Below are positions 15,944-24,258 of a DNA stretch of 64,000 nucleotides, piece by piece. Below the pieces are notes generated by a model. The model saw only the letters and a list, made by a program, of their open reading frames with translations. It was not told where the DNA came from and searched no databases. The stretch's first letter is position 1. Each line of letters begins with the position of its first letter. Origin of the DNA: Methylobacterium sp. J-068 (lineage in GTDB: Bacteria; Pseudomonadota; Alphaproteobacteria; Rhizobiales; Beijerinckiaceae); assembly GCF_022829445.1 (NCBI RefSeq), contig NZ_JAKSXY010000095.1, positions 62,001-126,000 on the forward strand, given 5' to 3'. The position numbers and the translations under genes are program-made.

Positions 15944-17076
15944 CGGCGTCCCCGCTCGCCGGCTTCCAGACGCTGCTCGACGAAGCCGGCATAGCGCGCC
16001 ATCGAGAAGCAGACCGCGAGGTAGAACAGGGCCGCGAAGGCGTAGGCCGTAGCGGGGATCGTCGGGGCCGACCAGCGCGGATCGGCGCGCGCGGCCTCCA
16101 GCACCCGGATGAAGTCGGCGATGCCCACGATCGAGACGAGGGTCGTGTCCTTGAACAGGCCGATCAGCGTGTTGACGATGCCGGGCACCACCACCTTGAG
16201 GGCCTGGGGCAGGACGACGAGGCGCATGGCCTGCGCGCGGGTGAGGCCGAGCGCGAGGGCCGCCCGTCCCTGCCCCTCGGGAATCGCCTGCAAGCCGCCG
16301 CGCACCACCTCGGCCATGTAGGCGGAGGCGAAGAGGGCGATGCCGACCAGCGGCCGCACCAGCCGGTCCACGGTGAGGTCGCCGGGCAGGAACAGCGGCA
16401 GCATCACGTTGGCCATGAACAGCACGGTGATCAGCGGCACCCCGCGCCAGAACTCGATGAAGCCGATGCAGGCATAGCGCAGCACCGGCAGGTCCGAGCG
16501 CCGCCCGAGCGCCAGCAGGATGCCGAGCGGCAGGGAGGCGACGATGCCGACGAGCGAGACCACCAGCGTCACCAGCATGCCGCCCCACAGGCTCGTGGCG
16601 ACGGGGGCCAGCCCCAGGAGGGAGGCGCCCGAGAGCAGCCCGTAGGAGAGGACGGGACCGGCGAGGAACACGAGCACCGCGCCGAGGCCGCGCCGAGGCG
16701 CGTCGAGCCAGAGCATCCAGGCGCCGCCGAGGGCGACGAGGACGAAGAACAGGTTCGGGCGCCAGCGCTCGGCGGCCGGATAGGAGCCGTAGACGAGGTA
16801 GTTGATCTTGTCCCCGATGAAGGCCCAGCAGGCGCCCACCGGGTGCCCGGCGACGGCCGGGCGGCAGACCTCGCCCGAAGTCCCGCTCCAGACCGCGTCG
16901 GTGATCAGGAATCGGACCGCCGGGGGCACCAGGAACGCCAGTGCCGCCAGGATCGCCAGGGTGGTGAGCGTGTTGCCGAACCCGGAGAACAGGTTCGCCC
17001 GGAGCCAGCCGAGGGCTCCGCCGGTCCGGCGCGGCGGCGGGGCCGGGGGCAGCAGGGTCTCGCGGATCACGGTCAT
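15940..17076 (-). CDS. aapM: General L-amino-acid ABC transporter permease AapM
   Basis: This 378-residue inner-membrane permease has the usual AapM layout: a long N-terminal part with helices and a periplasmic insert (Cys-containing [17 protein letters not shown]), then the HisM-type core with the EAA loop [22 protein letters not shown]. It pairs with AapQ as a heterodimer. The gene is 13 nt downstream of aapQ and overlaps aapP by 4 nt. Confidence 0.95.
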   Translation of the reverse strand: MTVIRETLLPPAPPPRRTGGALGWLRANLFSGFGNTLTTLAILAALAFLVPPAVRFLITDAVWSGTSGEVCRPAVAGHPVGACWAFIGDKINYLVYGSYPAAERWRPNLFFVLVALGGAWMLWLDAPRRGLGAVLVFLAGPVLSYGLLSGASLLGLAPVATSLWGGMLVTLVVSLVGIVASLPLGILLALGRRSDLPVLRYACIGFIEFWRGVPLITVLFMANVMLPLFLPGDLTVDRLVRPLVGIALFASAYMAEVVRGGLQAIPEGQGRAALALGLTRAQAMRLVVLPQALKVVVPGIVNTLIGLFKDTTLVSIVGIADFIRVLEAARADPRWSAPTIPATAYAFAALFYLAVCFSMARYAGFVEQRLEAGERGRR

Positions 17077-17089
17077 CGGGTCATCACGC

Positions 17090-18247
17090 TCATCGGCTCA
17101 CCGGCGCCGCGCGGCGGTTGTAGCCGTTCATGAGGGCGGCGAGGCCGAGGCTCAGGGTCAGGTAGACCGCCATGGTGATCGCCACGACCTCCACGGCCTG
17201 GTTGGTCTGGTTGAGCACGGTGCCCATGAAGACGTGGACGAGGTCGGGATAGCCGATCAGCACCGCCAGCGACGAGTTCTTGGTGATGTTGAGGTACTGG
17301 CTGGTCAGCGGCGGCACGATCACCCGCATGGCCTGGGGAATCGTGACGAGCGCCAAGGTCTTGGCCCGGCCGAGCCCCAGGGCGGCGGCCGCCTCGCCCT
17401 GTCCGCGCGCCACGCTGTTGAGGCCCGCGCGCACGATCTCGGCGATGAAGGCCGCCGTGTAGGTGGAGAGCCCGAGCAGCAGGGCGGCGAATTCCGGCAG
17501 CACCCCGAGCCCGCCCTCCGGCCCGTAGGGGCCGGGGGCCGGCCACGCGATCGCGACGGGGTGGCCGCTCGACGCCAACCCGATCCAGGCCAGCGCCGGC
17601 AGGCCGAGCACGAGGGCGAGCCCCGGCCAAAATACGGGCCTCGGGCGCCCGCCGGCCTCGACGCGCCGGGCGGCGCGGCGTCCCCAGGCGAACGCGCCGA
17701 GGAGGCCTCCCAGGAAGGCCAGCGGCACGAGCCAGGCGATTCCGAAAAACTCCGGGCGCGGCAGGACGAGCCCGCGCTGGCTCAGATACGCCCCGCCCCA
17801 GGCCGCCGGATCGCGCGCCTCGGGCAGCGCCACGCGCACGGCCACGTACCAGACCAGGAGCTGGAGCAGGAGCGGGAGGTTGCGCAGGGTCTCGACATAG
17901 GCGGCCGCGAGGGTCCGGGCGAGCCAGTTCGGCGAGAGCCGGGCGATGCCGACCGCGAAGCCGAGGACGCTCGCCAGCACGATGGCGAGGGCCGAGACCA
18001 GCAGCGTGTTGAGGAGCCCGACCACGAACGCGTCGAGATAGGTTGAGGTCGCGGCGGCGTAGGGGATCAGCCGCTGGCTGATGTCGAACCCGGCCGCCCG
18101 CGACAGGAAGCCGAACCCGGCGGTGATGCCCTGGCGCGCGAGTTTCTCGGACGCGTTGGTGGCGGCGAAATAGACCAGCGCCGCCAGCGCGAGGGCGACG
18201 AGGGCCTGGAGCGCGAGGGCGCGGAGACGGAACGGGCGCCTAGGCAT
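17090..18247 (-). CDS. aapQ: General L-amino-acid ABC transporter permease AapQ
   Basis: This 385-residue permease opens with a hydrophobic helix, then ISQRLIPYAAATSTYLDAFVVG, a hallmark of AapQ. The C-terminal half contains the EAA loop AAAALGLGRAKTLALVTIPQAM and TSQYLNITKNSSLAVLIGYPDL. The ATG at 18247 (MPRRPFRLRAL) is chosen over an upstream in-frame start because it begins with the basic stretch before helix 1. A 96-nt gap separates it from aapJ upstream. Confidence 0.95.
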   Translation of the reverse strand: MPRRPFRLRALALQALVALALAALVYFAATNASEKLARQGITAGFGFLSRAAGFDISQRLIPYAAATSTYLDAFVVGLLNTLLVSALAIVLASVLGFAVGIARLSPNWLARTLAAAYVETLRNLPLLLQLLVWYVAVRVALPEARDPAAWGGAYLSQRGLVLPRPEFFGIAWLVPLAFLGGLLGAFAWGRRAARRVEAGGRPRPVFWPGLALVLGLPALAWIGLASSGHPVAIAWPAPGPYGPEGGLGVLPEFAALLLGLSTYTAAFIAEIVRAGLNSVARGQGEAAAALGLGRAKTLALVTIPQAMRVIVPPLTSQYLNITKNSSLAVLIGYPDLVHVFMGTVLNQTNQAVEVVAITMAVYLTLSLGLAALMNGYNRRAAPVSR

Positions 18248-18343
18248 GGCCCGTCCCACTCGGCGAGATGGGGTCCGCAGCACGCGGACGCGTCCGCCCG
18301 CTCTCGAGGGACCGCGCGGCCGCGCTCCGTCCTGCGCCCGTCC

Positions 18344-19378
18344 TCACCGGATCGGCGGCCCGTATTGCAGGCCCCCGTTCGTCCAGAGGGCGTTCAGCCC
18401 GCGCGGGATCTTCAGCGGGGTCGCGTCGCCGAGGTTGCGCGCGAAGACGTCGCCGTAATTGCCGACGTGGTGGACGATCCGGTAGGCCCAGTCGCCGGTG
18501 AGCCCGAGGCCCTGGCCGTACTTGCCCTCGACGCCGAGGATGCGCTTCACGTCCGGGCTCAGGGTCTCCTTGCGAAGCTGCTCGACATTGGCCTGGGTGA
18601 TGCCCGCCTCCTCCGCGTCGAGCATCGCGTAATGGGTCCAAGCGACGAGGTCGCGCCAGGCATCGTCGCCCTGGCGCACGCCCGGCGCGAAGGGCTCCTT
18701 CGAGATCGCCTCGTCCAGGATCACGTGCTCGTCCGGGTGCGCGGTCTTCAGGCGCTCGCCGTAGAGGGAGGACTTGTCCGTCGAGTAGGCGTCGCAGCGC
18801 CCCGATTCGTAGGCGCCCAGGGTCTGCTCGCTGTTGGCGAAGGTGACCACCTGGTAGGTCAGCCCGCGCGTGCGGAACCAGTCGGCGGTGTTGAGCTCGG
18901 TGGTGGTGCCCTGCTGCAGGCAGATCGTAGCCCGGTCGAGCTGCTTGACCTGGGTGATGGCCAGGGATTTCCGAACGAGGAAGCCCTGCCCGTCGAAGAA
19001 GGTGATCGCCGGAAAGTTCATCGCGGCGGTGTCGCGCGACAGGGTCCAGGTGGTGTTGCGGGCCAAAACGTCGATCTCGCCCGATTGCAGGGCGGTGAAG
19101 CGCGCGGCCGAGGATTGCGGGATGAAGCGCACTTTCTCCGGATCGTCGAAGATGGCGGCGGCCAGCGCCCGGCAGAAATCCACGTCGAGCCCGTGCCAGC
19201 GCCCCTGCCCGTCCGGCATGCTGAAGCCCGCCACCCCGCCGCTGACCCCGCAGACGAGGTGCCCGCGCGCCTTCACCCCGGCGAGCGTGCCGTCCTGTGC
19301 CTGCGCGGGAAGGATGGCCGGAAGGATGGCCATGAGCCCGCCGAGAAGTGCTGTCGGGATCGATCGCATGCCGCGCAT
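18344..19378 (-). CDS. aapJ: General L-amino-acid ABC transporter binding protein AapJ
   Basis: This 344-residue periplasmic binding protein has a signal peptide with core IPTALLGGLMAILPAILP ending at AQAQ. The mature part reads LAGVKARGHLVCGVSGGVAGFSMPD, the AapJ signature, with GLDVDFCRALAAAIF, FTALQSGEIDVLARNTTWTL and a C-terminal WAYRIVHHVGNYGD. Starts at 19378 and 19369 are both possible; no ribosome site decides. First gene of the aapJQMP operon. It delivers general L-amino acids to AapQM. Confidence 0.95.
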   Translation of the reverse strand: MRGMRSIPTALLGGLMAILPAILPAQAQDGTLAGVKARGHLVCGVSGGVAGFSMPDGQGRWHGLDVDFCRALAAAIFDDPEKVRFIPQSSAARFTALQSGEIDVLARNTTWTLSRDTAAMNFPAITFFDGQGFLVRKSLAITQVKQLDRATICLQQGTTTELNTADWFRTRGLTYQVVTFANSEQTLGAYESGRCDAYSTDKSSLYGERLKTAHPDEHVILDEAISKEPFAPGVRQGDDAWRDLVAWTHYAMLDAEEAGITQANVEQLRKETLSPDVKRILGVEGKYGQGLGLTGDWAYRIVHHVGNYGDVFARNLGDATPLKIPRGLNALWTNGGLQYGPPIR

Positions 19379-19506
19379 TGCAGGGGATCGGCGGCCGGGG
19401 TCAAGCCGGGATGATCCGGTGCCGGCGTCCGGCCTTCCGGGTTGACGGATGCGCGCCCGCCGGGCTGAGGTCGCGGCAAGTCCTCCCCCGCCTCCCATCG
19501 GTGCCG

Positions 19507-20694
19507 ATGTCGAACACCCCTCCCCGTGATCCCGCCCGCTTCGGGGCCAGCACCCGCCTCGTCCATGCGGGGCGCGACCCGTCCAGCCAGCACGGCTTCG
19601 TCAACACGCCGATCTATCGCGGCTCCACGGTGCTGTTCCCGACCTACGACGACCTCAAGCACCGGCGCGGGCGCTATGATTACGGCACCTCCGGCACGCC
19701 GACGACGGATGCGCTCACGCGCGCCTGGAGCGAGCTCGCGGGGGCGGCCGGCACCGTGCTGACGCCCTCGGGGCTGGCGGCGCTCACCGTGGCGCTGATG
19801 GCGGTGGTCTCGGCCGGCGACCACCTGCTGGTGAGCGATTCCGCCTACCGCCCCACCCGCATCTTCTGCGACGGCGTCCTCAAGCGCTTCGGGGTGGACG
19901 TGGAATACTACGATCCTCTGATCGGCGCCGGCATCGGCGCCCTGATGCGCGACACCACGAAGGCCGTGCTCGTCGAGGCGCCGGGCTCGCAGAGCTTCGA
20001 GATGCAGGACGTGCCGGCGATCGCCGAGATCGTGCATGCGCGGAACGCCGCCGTGATCATGGACAACACCTGGGCGACGCCGCTCCTGTTCCCGCCGCAC
20101 GCGCGGGGCGTCGACATCGCCGTGGAGGCCGGCACCAAGTACCTTTCCGGCGGCTCGGACCTGCTCCTCGGCCTCACCTCGGCGAACGCGGCGTACTGGC
20201 CGGCCCTGCACCGGACCTTCGAGCACTTCGCCATGTGCCCCGGTCCGGAGGACGTGTTCCTGGCCCTGCGGGGCCTGCGCACCATGGCCCTGCGCCTGCG
20301 CGAGCACGGCGCTCAAGGGCTTGCCATGGCCCGATGGCTCCAGGCCCGGCCGGAGGTGGCGCGGGTGCTCCATCCCGCCCTGCCCGACGATCCCGGCCAC
20401 GCCATCTGGGCCCGCGATTTCTCCGGCGCCTCGGGCCTGTTCGGCGTGATCCTGAAACCCGCCCCGGAGCGCGCCGTGGCGGCGATGCTCGACGGGCTGG
20501 AACTCTTCGGGATGGGCTTCTCCTGGGGCGGCTTCGAGAGCCTCGTCATCCCGTTCGACTGCCGGACCTACCGCACCGCCACCCAGTGGAACCCCAGCGG
20601 CCCGGGCCTGCGCTTCCACATCGGCCTGGAGGATCTTTCGGACCTTCAGGCGGATCTCGACGCGGGGTTTTCGCGGTTGCGCGCCGCGCTTTGA
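19507..20694 (+). CDS. metC: Cystathionine beta-lyase
   Basis: This 395-residue PLP enzyme of the Cys/Met metabolism family cleaves cystathionine to homocysteine, pyruvate and ammonia in methionine synthesis. Visible are the N-terminal TRLVHAGRDPSSQHGFVNTPIYRGSTV, the cofactor-stacking region, MDNTWATPLLFPP, the PLP-binding Lys in EAGTKYLSGGSD, and the C-terminal SWGGFESLVIPFD. The start at 19507 (MSNTPPRDPARFG) matches the family; the longer ORF upstream is antisense to aapJ. It stands alone, divergent from the aap operon and upstream of the AT-rich island. Confidence 0.93.
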   Translation: MSNTPPRDPARFGASTRLVHAGRDPSSQHGFVNTPIYRGSTVLFPTYDDLKHRRGRYDYGTSGTPTTDALTRAWSELAGAAGTVLTPSGLAALTVALMAVVSAGDHLLVSDSAYRPTRIFCDGVLKRFGVDVEYYDPLIGAGIGALMRDTTKAVLVEAPGSQSFEMQDVPAIAEIVHARNAAVIMDNTWATPLLFPPHARGVDIAVEAGTKYLSGGSDLLLGLTSANAAYWPALHRTFEHFAMCPGPEDVFLALRGLRTMALRLREHGAQGLAMARWLQARPEVARVLHPALPDDPGHAIWARDFSGASGLFGVILKPAPERAVAAMLDGLELFGMGFSWGGFESLVIPFDCRTYRTATQWNPSGPGLRFHIGLEDLSDLQADLDAGFSRLRAAL

Positions 20695-20816
20695 GAGGCA
20701 GCTATCTTCAGTTCGAGCAGAGCGGCTGCGCCTCGGAACCCTCCTCTCAATTAACGCTTAACAACTTGTGCGCGTGCTCTCTTTGGGTTTCAATGGCTAT
20801 GGAGCGATAGGGGTGA

Positions 20817-21749
20817 ATGGGGCACATGACAGACGATCACGACTACGGGGGAAATTGGACTGACCAGAAATTAGATATACTTCAAAAATATTTATCTTTC
20901 TTCACAACAGCATTAAGAAATCAGAACTTTCAGCTTCTTTATATAGATGGATTCGCAGGCAGCGGCGGACGCGTAATCGAACGCATCCTTGCTAGAGAAT
21001 CACCTCTTTTTGGAACAACAAATCAATCCGAAAAAGTCAACGCCCCGGGATCGGCACGAATTGCTCTTGAAACGGATCCGCCGTTCCATCGTATACTACT
21101 GAACGAACGTCATGGAAAACGCTTCGCTGCCCTCAAGAAGCTATGTGCTGAACATCCCAATATTCAAATCGATTTACTCAAAGGCGACGCGAATGATGCA
21201 ATTGTCGACCTCTGTCAGTCGACGGTCTGGCGTGGGCCGCGCGTCCCAGATCGCGGCGTACGTGCAGTGCTTTTTCTAGATCCCTATGGAATGAATTTGA
21301 AGTTTTCAACGCTGGAGGTGATTGCAGCAACCCAAGCGATTGATGTGTGGTACCTATTCCCCTTAAGTGGCGTTTATCGTCAAGCCTCTATTGATGGTCG
21401 AAAACTCACATCTAAGAAACGCGAATCAATAACGCGGATCTTGGGCACAGATGAATGGGAAACTGAATTTTATCCACCACGTGAAGATCTTGATCTTTTT
21501 GGAAGCCTACCTGAATCAGTTCGCTCAGCAAACGTTCAAGCAATAGAAAATTATGTAAAGAAAAGATTGATGACTATTTTTCCAAAAGTAACAGACCCAC
21601 GCAGATTAAGCATGGATAACGGAGCGCCTTTATTTTCATTATTCTTTGCTATGTCTAATCCTGATCCAAGAGCGATTGGGCTTGCTTTAAAAGCAGCCAA
21701 TCACATTCTCAAAACAGGCATTTCATCCCATGTTCGACCGCGAAATTGA
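20817..21749 (+). CDS. tcmP: Three-Cys-motif partner protein TcmP
   Basis: This 310-residue protein carries the TcmP-family start (GNWTDQKLDILQKYLSFFTT) followed by FQLLYIDGFAGSGG. That resembles motif I of SAM-dependent methyltransferases; LFLDPYGM at about residue 160 resembles a motif IV D-P-P-Y-type site. The family takes its name from always pairing with a three-Cys-motif protein; no activity is firmly established. Codon use is AT-rich, unlike the neighbours, which indicates recent transfer. The ATG at 20817 has a GATAGGGG tract upstream. Its 3' end overlaps the convergent DUF5131 gene by 49 nt. Confidence 0.88.
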   Translation: MGHMTDDHDYGGNWTDQKLDILQKYLSFFTTALRNQNFQLLYIDGFAGSGGRVIERILARESPLFGTTNQSEKVNAPGSARIALETDPPFHRILLNERHGKRFAALKKLCAEHPNIQIDLLKGDANDAIVDLCQSTVWRGPRVPDRGVRAVLFLDPYGMNLKFSTLEVIAATQAIDVWYLFPLSGVYRQASIDGRKLTSKKRESITRILGTDEWETEFYPPREDLDLFGSLPESVRSANVQAIENYVKKRLMTIFPKVTDPRRLSMDNGAPLFSLFFAMSNPDPRAIGLALKAANHILKTGISSHVRPRN

Positions 21750-22453
21750 CGTCCCGTCTTGCGCTTGTTGGGACCGCCCCACTGTTTAAAGAAGAATGCT
21801 GCGTCGCTTGCACGGCAAAGCCCCTCAATTTCCTCAACCCACGTTTCCTCAATGGCACGTGCCCTGGGGCCGCTCTCACCACCAACAATAGCCCAGTGAA
21901 TATTATCTAAATTTGCCTCTCTGACTGAACTTAAGAGAGGCTCAAACGAAACAAACCGAATAGAGGCTGGAACTCTTCTTAATTCGTCAAGACGGATCAA
22001 TACATCTGGACATTCAACGCTTGTTCCTAGCCACACGTTTGGTAAAACTGGCAATTCCGATGAAATCAATATTTCTGCCATACGTGCAGGTCGCTTGGTC
22101 AATATTTGAAACGTGTGATGTGAAGCTTCTTTCATAATAGTCCACACCCGCACAATGAACTCCTGCGGAACGTCTTCATGAAAAAGATCACTCATGGAGT
22201 TCACGAATACCAGCCGCCTGCCCCGCCAGTGCCGTGGGGCGTCAAGCGCGGCTTCATTACATTGAACACGACCGGTCCAAACCGCGCGTCCACCGCTCTT
22301 CCGTGTCAATCCCTGGTATTTTGCAATACCCATAGCTTCGAGCCGAGCTGCCATCCGCATGGCATAGCAATTAGTGCACCCAGCACTGACGATAGTGCAG
22401 CCCACGACAGGATTCCAAGTCGTATCAGTCCACTCAATTTTTGTATCCGCCAT
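21701..22453 (-). CDS. Three-Cys-motif DUF5131 (phage Gp37/Gp68-like) protein
   Basis: This 250-residue protein starts KIEWTDTTWNPVVGC; the three cysteines follow as C-x6-C-x2-C (GCTIVSAGCTNCYAM), the motif that names the family and resembles a radical-SAM iron-sulfur site. FVNSMSDLFHEDVP, FQILTKRPARM, NVWLGTSVE and WAIVGGESGPRAR are further DUF5131 blocks, and FFFKQWGG closes the domain. The length is normal for the family. Homologues are found in phages, and beside tcmP genes. It is convergent with tcmP (49-nt tail overlap) and equally AT-rich. Substrate unknown; tail-to-tail overlap means opposing regulation is possible. Confidence 0.9.
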   Translation of the reverse strand: MADTKIEWTDTTWNPVVGCTIVSAGCTNCYAMRMAARLEAMGIAKYQGLTRKSGGRAVWTGRVQCNEAALDAPRHWRGRRLVFVNSMSDLFHEDVPQEFIVRVWTIMKEASHHTFQILTKRPARMAEILISSELPVLPNVWLGTSVECPDVLIRLDELRRVPASIRFVSFEPLLSSVREANLDNIHWAIVGGESGPRARAIEETWVEEIEGLCRASDAAFFFKQWGGPNKRKTGRQFRGRTWDEMPVLRM

Positions 22454-22561
22454 GGCTCATGCTCTCCGCGGAGATCTCATTCTAGAACGTGAATCGACCA
22501 CAAACACAAGTAGTGCCGGAGTGATTCGTATGGATCAACTCCTACCTCTCAGTCCTACGCC

Positions 22562-23155
22562 TCACGGCACCAGCCAGCACCCAGCCCAGCCGTCGGCCCG
22601 TTCCCAGGCGGCCCGGCGGTGCCCGCGCCGGTCGAGGTAGAGGAATTCGAGGCGGGCCACGCGCAGGATCGCGGCGCAGAAATTCGGTCGGCCGAGCGTC
22701 AGCGCCGTCTCGGCATCCGGCAGGGTGTAGGCGTGCCCCTCCGGCAGGATCGCGCCGGGGGCCGGGTCGGCGCCGTAGCAGACCCGGCTCATCGCCATCG
22801 CGCCCGTCCAGGCGGCCTCCGCCAGGGCGTCGTCGGTGTGGAGGGTCGCCGGGCCGGCGGCGCGGATCTGGATCTTCGAGGCGGAATCGTAGCCGTGGAG
22901 GGCCGCGACCCCGGAGGCCGCGATCTCGGCCGCCTTGGCCGAGCGCCGGTCGCAGTGGAAGCGCAAGGTTCCGGCCGCGCGGTCGGCCGCGCGCAGCACC
23001 ACGGTGCGCACCTGCGGCTGCCCGTCCGCGTCGACCGTGGCCAGCGCCGGCATGTGGAAGGCGTTGCGCCGGAGCGCCGGCCCCTCCTCCAGCAGGCGCC
23101 AGACCTGCGCCAGCGCCGCGTCGAGGTCGTCGTGGAAGGGCGGCAGCGGGGTCAT
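22562..23155 (-). CDS. Pyridoxamine-phosphate-oxidase-like FMN-binding protein (Alr4036/PPOX class)
   Basis: This 197-residue split-barrel protein has the PPOX start RRNAFHMPALATVDADGQPQ then VRTVVLRAADRAAGTLRFHCD, typical for FMN-binding pyridoxamine 5'-phosphate oxidase relatives (Alr4036 class). A C-terminal LEFLYLDRRGHRRAAWER resembles the PdxH C-terminal region. True PdxH would have longer conserved blocks, so the activity is not assigned. It stops just beside the AT-rich island and starts 10 nt from the LAB_N gene. Confidence 0.8.
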   Translation of the reverse strand: MTPLPPFHDDLDAALAQVWRLLEEGPALRRNAFHMPALATVDADGQPQVRTVVLRAADRAAGTLRFHCDRRSAKAAEIAASGVAALHGYDSASKIQIRAAGPATLHTDDALAEAAWTGAMAMSRVCYGADPAPGAILPEGHAYTLPDAETALTLGRPNFCAAILRVARLEFLYLDRRGHRRAAWERADGWAGCWLVP

Positions 23156-23165
23156 CGGGGCAGGA

Positions 23166-23507
23166 TCATCGAGGCGGGGGCACGGCGCGGGCGGCGCGGC
23201 GCTCGCGCAGGATCAGGATGACGTTGCGCAGGTAGATGAAGGTCGAGAGCGCCTGCCCGAAGATGATCACGGGCTCGCGCCGCACGAGGCCGTAGACCAG
23301 GGTCATCAGCCCGCCCGCGATGGAGAGGAACCAGAAGGCGAGCGGCATCACGCTGCGCCCGGCCCGCTCGGAGGCGAGCCACTGCACCACGAAGCGGGCG
23401 CCGAACACGGCCTGCGCCAGGATGCCGAAGACCAGCCAGGCATCGAAGCGGGTGACGAAGACGTCGTAGACGTAGCCTCGAACGTCCGCGGCGAGCTGGA
23501 TCAGCAT
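23166..23507 (-). CDS. Lipid-A-disaccharide synthase N-terminal-domain (LAB_N) membrane protein
   Basis: This 113-residue protein has three hydrophobic helices. FDAWLVFGILAQAVFGARFV is the LAB_N signature, with QWLASERAGRSVMPLAFWFL and IFGQALSTFIYLRNVILI following. LAB_N proteins occur as free-standing membrane proteins next to GT2 and GT83 genes that modify lipid A or glycans; the molecular role is uncertain (a flippase-like part has been proposed for related small proteins). It starts 4 nt after the GT2 stop on the minus strand. Confidence 0.85.
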   Translation of the reverse strand: MLIQLAADVRGYVYDVFVTRFDAWLVFGILAQAVFGARFVVQWLASERAGRSVMPLAFWFLSIAGGLMTLVYGLVRREPVIIFGQALSTFIYLRNVILILRERRAARAVPPPR

Positions 23508-23511
23508 GGGC

Positions 23512-24237
23512 TCACGCTCCGGTGATGTCGGTGACCCGAGGCGTCACGCGCTTGCGCCGGATCAGCCACCACACCCCGGCCAGATCGAGGAGCCCGACCC
23601 AGAGCCGGTCGAACAGGCCGTATTTCGAGGTGCCGGTGAAGCGCGGCCGGTCGATCACGTCGCGGTGGACCACGTCGTAGCCCGCGCGGGACACGAGGGC
23701 CGGCATGAAGCGGTGCAGCCCGTCGAAGAACGGCAGGGCCTGATAGGCCTCGCGCCGCACCAGCTTGTAGCCGCAGCCGGTGTCGCGGGTGGAATCCTTG
23801 AGGATGCGCACGCGCACCCCGTTGGCGATGCGCGACTGGATCGTCTTCAGCCGCCCGTCCTTGCGCCCGACGCGCTGCCCCTGGGCGAGGCCGACGCGCG
23901 CGCCGCCCGCCTCGATGGCCTCCAGCAGGGGAAGGAGGAAGGCCGGGTCGTTCTGGCCGTCGCCGTCCATCAGGGCGCAGATGGGCGCGCGGGCGGCGGC
24001 GATGCCGGTATGCACCCCGGCCGCCTTGCCGGCGGTGCGGTCGTGGCTGAGCACCCGGAGCCAGGGCCGCCCGCGCCGCGCCGCCGCCAGGGCCTCGGCG
24101 GTGCCGTCGGTGGAGCCGTCATCGACGTAGATCACCTCGAAGGGCGCCAGGGCCAGGCAGGCGGCCTCGAGTTCGGAGACGAGGCTCGCGATGTTGCCGG
24201 CCTCGTTCTTCACCGGGACGATCACGGAGAGGCGCAT
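23512..24237 (-). CDS. Family 2 glycosyltransferase, polyprenyl-phosphate sugar synthase-like
   Basis: This 241-residue GT2 enzyme starts MRLSVIVPVKNEAGNIASLV. The metal-site region is FEVIYVDDGSTDGTAEAL, and ICALMDGDGQNDPAFLLPL gives the nucleotide-sugar D-x-D. CGYKLVRREAYQALPFF is the acceptor region. It resembles ArnC/DPM-type enzymes that move a sugar to a polyprenyl phosphate at the inner membrane, although it lacks a C-terminal helix pair. Third gene of the leftward set after GT83, so probably it makes the lipid-linked donor used by the GT83 enzyme. Confidence 0.88.
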   Translation of the reverse strand: MRLSVIVPVKNEAGNIASLVSELEAACLALAPFEVIYVDDGSTDGTAEALAAARRGRPWLRVLSHDRTAGKAAGVHTGIAAARAPICALMDGDGQNDPAFLLPLLEAIEAGGARVGLAQGQRVGRKDGRLKTIQSRIANGVRVRILKDSTRDTGCGYKLVRREAYQALPFFDGLHRFMPALVSRAGYDVVHRDVIDRPRFTGTSKYGLFDRLWVGLLDLAGVWWLIRRKRVTPRVTDITGA

Positions 24238-24258
24238 GGGGGTTCGATCCGAGAGAGG

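Larger units (their letters stand above)
20743..22551. other. AT-rich two-gene island (probable horizontal insertion)
   Basis: Base composition drops sharply from about 70 percent GC to well under 50 percent just after position 20743 and returns at about 22551, exactly filling the space between metC and the PPOX-like gene. CCTCTCA occurs at both edges (20743-20749 and 22545-22551), a weak candidate target duplication. The island holds tcmP and a DUF5131 gene in convergent orientation; no integrase, transposase or tRNA is visible. Confidence 0.6.

Noticed and set aside
14667..15992. 441-codon frame covering aapP in another reading frame
   Set aside because: Only its C-terminal part (from 15089) looks coding; the rest is a shadow of aapP.
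20735..20759. EcfG promoter for tcmP
   Set aside because: GGAAC at 20735 lacks CGTT at 16-17 nt; only CGCTT is near, at the wrong spacing.
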